Made by a program: the position numbers and the translations under genes
Assembly (NCBI GenBank): GCA_013151655.1
Contig: JAADHX010000252.1
Span: 1-8,117, forward strand
Origin: Actinomycetota bacterium
Lineage (GTDB): Bacteria > Actinomycetota > Acidimicrobiia > Acidimicrobiales > Poriferisodalaceae
DNA: 8,117 nt
Reading direction: 5' to 3'
Notes under the pieces: model-generated
Seen by the model: only the letters and a program-made list of their open reading frames with translations
Database searches by the model: none
What the model was told of the DNA's origin: nothing
Shown: positions 4,996-8,117 of the stretch, piece after piece
How the letters are laid out: each line of letters begins with the position of its first letter
Position numbering within the stretch: the first letter of the stretch is position 1

Positions 4996-7194
4996 CTACA
5001 GAAGGCCCAGATCGCGAGCGGCTTGAACCGCAGCCTTGCGATTGTCAACGGCGAGCTTGCGATAGATCGCCGCGCAGTGGGTCTTGACCGTGTTGGCCGA
5101 GACGAACAGTTCGCCTGCGATTTCGCGCTGCGACAGCGCGGTCGGTAGATAGCGGAGCACGGCGGTCTCCCGCTCGGTCAGCTGTTCCACGATCGTTGGC
5201 ACCTGAACTCGAGTTGCAGCGATCGCGTGGCGGGATTCGATGCGTTCCAGGTGACGAGCGACGATTCCCGGGTCGGGGCAGCGGTCGACCACCGCGCGAG
5301 CGTCAGCCAATAGCTCTGGCCCGCGTGTGTCGCCAAACTCAGTCAGGACGTCGCCGCTGACGGTAAGGACGTATCCCAAGGCCAGGTCGCCTGTGGTCCG
5401 GCGGACCAGCTCGACCGCCTGGAGCGCGTCTTCTAGCGAATCGGCGTCGCCTGAGGCGGTGCGGGCTCGAATCGCGTAGGCAGGGCCAAGCCGGTAGTAC
5501 GAAGCGATTCCCAGCTCGACGGCGGTGTCGATCGCTCGCAACGCCGCCGTTCTGGCACCAACGTTGTTTCCGACATCGAACTCCACGATGGCCTGGTAGA
5601 TCAGGCCGAGCACGTGAACGGACTTGAACTGGGCCTGCTCCGCCTTCTTCACCGCAAGCTGCAGGACATGGCGAGCGTCGTCGCTCATACCCGCCCACAT
5701 GAAGACCCCGCCGGCGACCACAGCCTGCTCTGGGGCCAGAGACTCGAAGTGCTCGGCGTCAGTGAGTTCGCGAGCGGTCGCCAACGCCGAGTTGACATCA
5801 CCTCGACCCAGGAAGATGTTCATGCGCAGCGGTGCCGTGATCGCTGTATCGAAGCCATCGGGCGCGACATCGTGGGTGACGGTGACCCAGTCTTCGGCAG
5901 CCGAGTAGCTGCCGGCGATGAACTCACACCAGCCCCACAACAACGCGCACGCTGCGTCGGTTCTGGCGACATCGCCCAGTTCCGCAAGAATGCGCCGCAG
6001 CGTCTCGATCTGGCTCTCGGCGATGAGCTTGGACCCGTAGAAATACATGAGTCGGGCTGCCTCGTGACGCTCGCCCGCCTCGAGCCAGTGGCCGACTGCA
6101 CGGTGGTGGTCACCCTCAGCCTCAAACCGGACAGCCGCTCGGCGGTGCAGGCCCGGGAGTTCCTCAGGCATCGCGTTGTGTGCTTCGAGACGGAGCAGGT
6201 CGCGCAACAGATGGTGATACCGATACCAATGACCTGTTCGATCCAGACCAATAACCAATTGGTTGACGGCGGCGGTCTCAGTCAACCATCGCCGGCCGCC
6301 GGTCGACTCAGTGACGGCATCTATAAGAGGGCCGCTTAGTTGTTCCAAGATTGACGTCGCCAGCAGTCGCCGGCGATGATCATCGCTCACGCCTCCCAGG
6401 AACTCGTCGCTCAGATAGTCGACAACGAGCTGATCATCACCGTGGAAGTCCTCGACGAACTTCGCCGTGTCGCTCGACTGGGCCAGTGATAGCCCCGCCA
6501 ACACCAGACCGGCAGCCCAACCCTCAGTGCGATCTGAAAGCAACTCGACCTCGCCCGCACTGAGCGGTCGGTCAGTCGAGCTAAGAAGGCCTGCGGCCTC
6601 TGCGGGTTCGAATCGAAGAACATCACCGCGGATCTCACACATGTGCTTTCGAACCCGAAGCCGGCCCAGCCGAAAGGGCGGGTCAAACCTGGTCAAGATG
6701 GCAATAGTGACCCCTGGCGGACACAGCTCGACCAGACGTTCCATACCTCGATGCACCACATCGCTGCTGATCAAGTGGTAATCGTCGACGACAACGACAA
6801 GAGGGTCGGTGAGACCAGCCAACGCGGTGACCAGCGCCGACACGGCCAAATCGCAATCGCCATTGGAGGCAAGCAACACAGGTTTCACGCTGATTCTCAC
6901 ACTCTCATGGGCTTGACCGATCGCCTCAATGAGGAATGTCCAGAACCTCGCCGGGTCATCGTCGCCCTGTTCAACTTGCAGCCAAGCAGCGGCTTCAGAC
7001 CGACCGCCGAGCCACGACGCCACCAGCGTCGACTTACCAGAGCCCGCAGGTGCACTCACCAACAGCAAGCGAGAGTGACCATCGAGACCCGTATCCAACA
7101 CCTCGTCGACCCGCGGACGTTGAATGAAATTGTTGGGCAACGTTGGCGGCCGCAGCTTGGTCGCTGCCAACCCAACCTCGATCTCTTCGCTCAT
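4996..7194 (-). CDS. LAL-type (MalT-like) ATP-binding LuxR-family transcriptional regulator
   Basis: A complete 732-residue STAND-class regulator. The family opening LAATKLRPPTLP is followed by the P-loop APAGSGKST (about 48-56) and a Walker-B-like strand LVVVVDDYH with acidic residues near 137-138. A helical, TPR-like sensor region fills the middle. The C-terminal LuxR/GerE helix-turn-helix spans about 672-732 (LTERETAVLRYLPTALSQRE, then FVSANTVKTHCAAIYRKL). Members bind ATP and an effector, oligomerise and activate transcription. At 732 residues it is shorter than MalT (about 900), consistent with a reduced sensor region. ATG at 7194 is preceded by GAAGGGA, and the conserved LRPP block starts at residue 15, as usual. 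A perfect 18-bp palindrome sits 40 nt upstream, in the region shared with the divergent small gene, suggesting autoregulation. Unlike four neighbours it has no frame damage. The effector is unknown. Confidence 0.93.
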   Translation of the reverse strand: MSEEIEVGLAATKLRPPTLPNNFIQRPRVDEVLDTGLDGHSRLLLVSAPAGSGKSTLVASWLGGRSEAAAWLQVEQGDDDPARFWTFLIEAIGQAHESVRISVKPVLLASNGDCDLAVSALVTALAGLTDPLVVVVDDYHLISSDVVHRGMERLVELCPPGVTIAILTRFDPPFRLGRLRVRKHMCEIRGDVLRFEPAEAAGLLSSTDRPLSAGEVELLSDRTEGWAAGLVLAGLSLAQSSDTAKFVEDFHGDDQLVVDYLSDEFLGGVSDDHRRRLLATSILEQLSGPLIDAVTESTGGRRWLTETAAVNQLVIGLDRTGHWYRYHHLLRDLLRLEAHNAMPEELPGLHRRAAVRFEAEGDHHRAVGHWLEAGERHEAARLMYFYGSKLIAESQIETLRRILAELGDVARTDAACALLWGWCEFIAGSYSAAEDWVTVTHDVAPDGFDTAITAPLRMNIFLGRGDVNSALATARELTDAEHFESLAPEQAVVAGGVFMWAGMSDDARHVLQLAVKKAEQAQFKSVHVLGLIYQAIVEFDVGNNVGARTAALRAIDTAVELGIASYYRLGPAYAIRARTASGDADSLEDALQAVELVRRTTGDLALGYVLTVSGDVLTEFGDTRGPELLADARAVVDRCPDPGIVARHLERIESRHAIAATRVQVPTIVEQLTERETAVLRYLPTALSQREIAGELFVSANTVKTHCAAIYRKLAVDNRKAAVQAARDLGLL

Positions 7195-7233
7195 CCCGTC
7201 CCTTCTCGCACACCTGCCGCCGACTCCACTGAC

Positions 7234-7251
7234 ATCTCACCCGGGTGAGAT
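7234..7251. promoter_or_regulatory. Palindromic operator candidate, copy 3 (perfect 18-bp palindrome, divergent promoter region)
   Basis: ATCTCACCCGGGTGAGAT is its own reverse complement over all 18 bases. It lies between the divergent LuxR-type regulator (start 7194) and the small gene starting at 7300, about 40 nt from the former and 48 nt from the latter, so one site could control both. LuxR-type helix-turn-helix dimers usually bind palindromes of about this length. Binding by the adjacent regulator is inferred from position and repetition only. Confidence 0.7.
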
Positions 7252-7299
7252 CACCCTAGGCATGAGGCGAAGCCACAACGCAACGTTCACAGTAAAGCC

Positions 7300-7617
7300 A
7301 TGCCCGAACCAATCATCTACGAGATCGAGCTGAACGGCAACGTTGGAACGAAGCTACTCCGACCGCTCATCGACGACTTCCACATCGTCCGGTCTAAGAA
7401 GGACGTCACCCGACTCATCGGCAACATCACCGACGCCTCCCACCTGCACGGAATCGTCACTCATCTCGCATCCATGAACATCGAAATCATCTCAATCACC
7501 CGACCCCTACGCCAAGACAACCGCCCAGAGTCAACCACCAGACAAGAAACAAACCCAGAAAGCCCGCTTCAAAGCAGCCCTCACGTGACCTACACGAAAG
7601 AGCACCCGAATGACTGA
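7300..7617 (+). CDS. Small conserved-type protein divergent from the LAL regulator, with low-complexity tail
   Basis: A 105-residue protein. Residues 6-67 (IYEIELNGNVGTKLLRPLID through NIEIISIT) resemble a family of ~70-residue uncharacterised actinobacterial proteins: an N-terminal YEI-x-x-x-G strand, a central strand with T-x-L-x-G (here TRLIGNITD) and a closing ASHLHGIVTHLASMNIEIIS motif, like D-x-x-x-L-H-G-[LI]-L-x-x-[IL]-x-x-L-x-L-x-L-[LI]-S. The pattern suggests a compact alpha/beta fold. Residues 70-105 are a polar Pro/Thr/Ser/Asn-rich tail that looks like neutral sequence read up to the repeat boundary; TGA at 7615-7617 touches the first base of the right repeat. No clear Shine-Dalgarno precedes ATG 7300, so a leaderless transcript is possible. 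It shares its upstream palindrome with the regulator. Function is unknown; the family link is from memory of the motif. Confidence 0.7.
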   Translation: MPEPIIYEIELNGNVGTKLLRPLIDDFHIVRSKKDVTRLIGNITDASHLHGIVTHLASMNIEIISITRPLRQDNRPESTTRQETNPESPLQSSPHVTYTKEHPND

Positions 7618-7643
7618 ACGTCCTCGACGCCATCGCCCACTGA
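7617..7643 (+). pseudogene. Terminal eight codons of a deleted ABC permease gene
   Basis: AAC to TGA reads NVLDAIAH and stop, identical at protein level to the end of the permease at 287-313. Nothing of the permease remains to the left, where the small-protein reading frame ends at 7617. It marks the right-hand breakpoint of the cassette. Confidence 0.75.
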
Positions 7644-7792
7644 AAACACCACACCATCAGATCACGGCCAGCACCTTTGCGGTCAACAACCGAACAGCAC
7701 AAAGTACGAACGGAGTAATCATGAATAGACCAACCACCATCACCAGGCTCAACGCTCCACGCGACACCTCGACTCCGGAGGGAACCGCTCAA
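7617..7792 (+). repeat. Right diverged direct repeat (permease end, spacer, DUF4386 start)
   Basis: This is the partner of 287-464: permease codons NVLDAIAH and stop (7617-7643), a ~77 nt spacer, then the start of the DUF4386-like gene. Matching blocks include CTCGACGCCATCGCCCACTG and GGTCAACAACCGAACAG. Unlike the left copy, it continues into an intact downstream gene but lacks the permease body. Confidence 0.8.
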
Positions 7793-8117
7793 TGGGAAGG
7801 CCGCGCCTTCGGCGCCATCGTGCTCGCAGCCTTCCTTCTCTATGGCATCGGGAGCGCCTACGCCGACAGGCCCGTCGGCCTGCTTCTTGTTGCGCTCAAC
7901 TCCGCAGCGGTTACCGCCGCTGGACTCATCGGATTCCGGCTCATGCATTTTGGCGCTCCTCGGGTCGGACTCGGTTACTTCGCCGCACGAGCCGCGGAGG
8001 GCATTCTTCTCGGCGGTGGCATCATTTTCATCGAATTCGCTGATGCCCCAGAGGCTGGCGACGCCGCCTACCTTCTGGCAATGCTTGCGCTCGGCATCGG
8101 AAGCGTGCCCTTCTGCC
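7721..8117 (+). CDS. DUF4386-like multi-pass membrane protein (3' partial)
   Basis: ATG at 7721 follows CGGAG at 7711-7715 with a normal spacer and opens a frame to the window edge (132 residues seen; relatives are usually ~220-240). After a polar N-terminus (MNRPTTITRL and a Thr/Glu-rich stretch) come hydrophobic segments at about 30-48 (FGAIVLAAFLLYGIGSAYA), 52-72 (VGLLLVALNSAAVTAAGLIG), 86-106 (with ARAAEGILLGGGIIFIEFA) and 117-132 (YLLAMLALGIGSVPFC). The ALN..., R-x-x-E and LALGIGSxPFC features fit the DUF4386 family of integral membrane proteins of unknown function. In the same frame an ATG at 7610 is open through to this start, but it lies inside the preceding gene and has no RBS; the conserved leader and RBS favour 7721. 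Its position after permease sequence in both repeats suggests it was cotranscribed with an ABC exporter. Confidence 0.68.
   Translation, partial: MNRPTTITRLNAPRDTSTPEGTAQWEGRAFGAIVLAAFLLYGIGSAYADRPVGLLLVALNSAAVTAAGLIGFRLMHFGAPRVGLGYFAARAAEGILLGGGIIFIEFADAPEAGDAAYLLAMLALGIGSVPFC

Noticed and set aside
5614..6339. 241-codon plus-strand open frame
   Set aside because: It lies wholly antisense to the intact LAL regulator, shows no family-like sequence and is an effect of GC-rich codon use.
4222..7251. Palindromes as BldD boxes
   Set aside because: The BldD consensus has a central A/T between its half-sites. These palindromes have none (CCC directly joined to GGG), and no BldD-like gene is in the window.
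7610..7720. Extended start for the DUF4386 gene at ATG 7610, giving overlap with the small gene
   Set aside because: The frame is open but would translate the permease remnant out of frame and the spacer. There is no RBS there, and the conserved RBS and start at 7711-7723 are better.

Overview
The window looks like a GC-rich actinobacterial chromosome segment (Actinomycetota; an acidimicrobial or related lineage is possible, but this is inferred only from protein style and composition). The evidence is the GC-rich third positions and the gene families: an FtsX/MacB-type permease, MMPL transporter, MocR regulator, LAL-type LuxR regulator and a DUF4386-like membrane protein. It is an accessory region in which intact genes alternate with decayed ones.

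Layout. Positions 2-313 hold the C-terminus of an ABC-transporter permease (+). It is followed by a short spacer and the first ~25 codons of a DUF4386-like gene, which stops resembling that gene near 465 and runs into an alpha/beta hydrolase with a -1 type frameshift (561-1444, +). A ~310 nt gene-free stretch follows. On the minus strand there is then an internally deleted SRPBCC/polyketide-cyclase gene (1807-2171), a 5'-truncated and frameshifted MocR-type regulator (2257-2831), a small two-helix membrane protein (2874-3080) overlapping by ATGA with an intact NADPH:quinone reductase-like MDR enzyme (3077-4129), a multiply frameshifted C-terminal part of an MMPL transporter (4238-4972), and a long intact LAL/MalT-like LuxR regulator (4996-7194). 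Divergent from the regulator is a small conserved-type protein (7300-7617, +). The last part (7617-end) repeats the permease-end/spacer/DUF4386-start arrangement of the left edge and continues into an apparently intact DUF4386-like gene (7721 to beyond the window).

Two structural observations tie the window together. First, the sequence ATCTCACCCGGGTGA, part of a near-perfect palindrome, occurs three times, each time in non-coding or gene-edge DNA: ~93 nt upstream of the MDR operon, at the junction between the regulator's stop codon and the MMPL remnant, and in the divergent intergenic region in front of the regulator (there a perfect 18-bp palindrome). This looks like a small regulon operator, plausibly bound by the LAL regulator itself. 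Second, the whole ~7.3 kb cassette lies between two diverged direct repeats (287-464 and 7617-7792) made of a permease 3' end, a spacer and a DUF4386 5' end. The cassette therefore sits in, or replaced the middle of, a duplicated permease-DUF4386 locus.

Working model (inference): a regulator-centred oxidoreductase/transport cassette entered a duplicated ABC-permease/DUF4386 locus. The regulator, its divergent small partner and the reductase operon stayed intact, while the transporter, the MocR regulator, the SRPBCC protein and the hydrolase degenerated.
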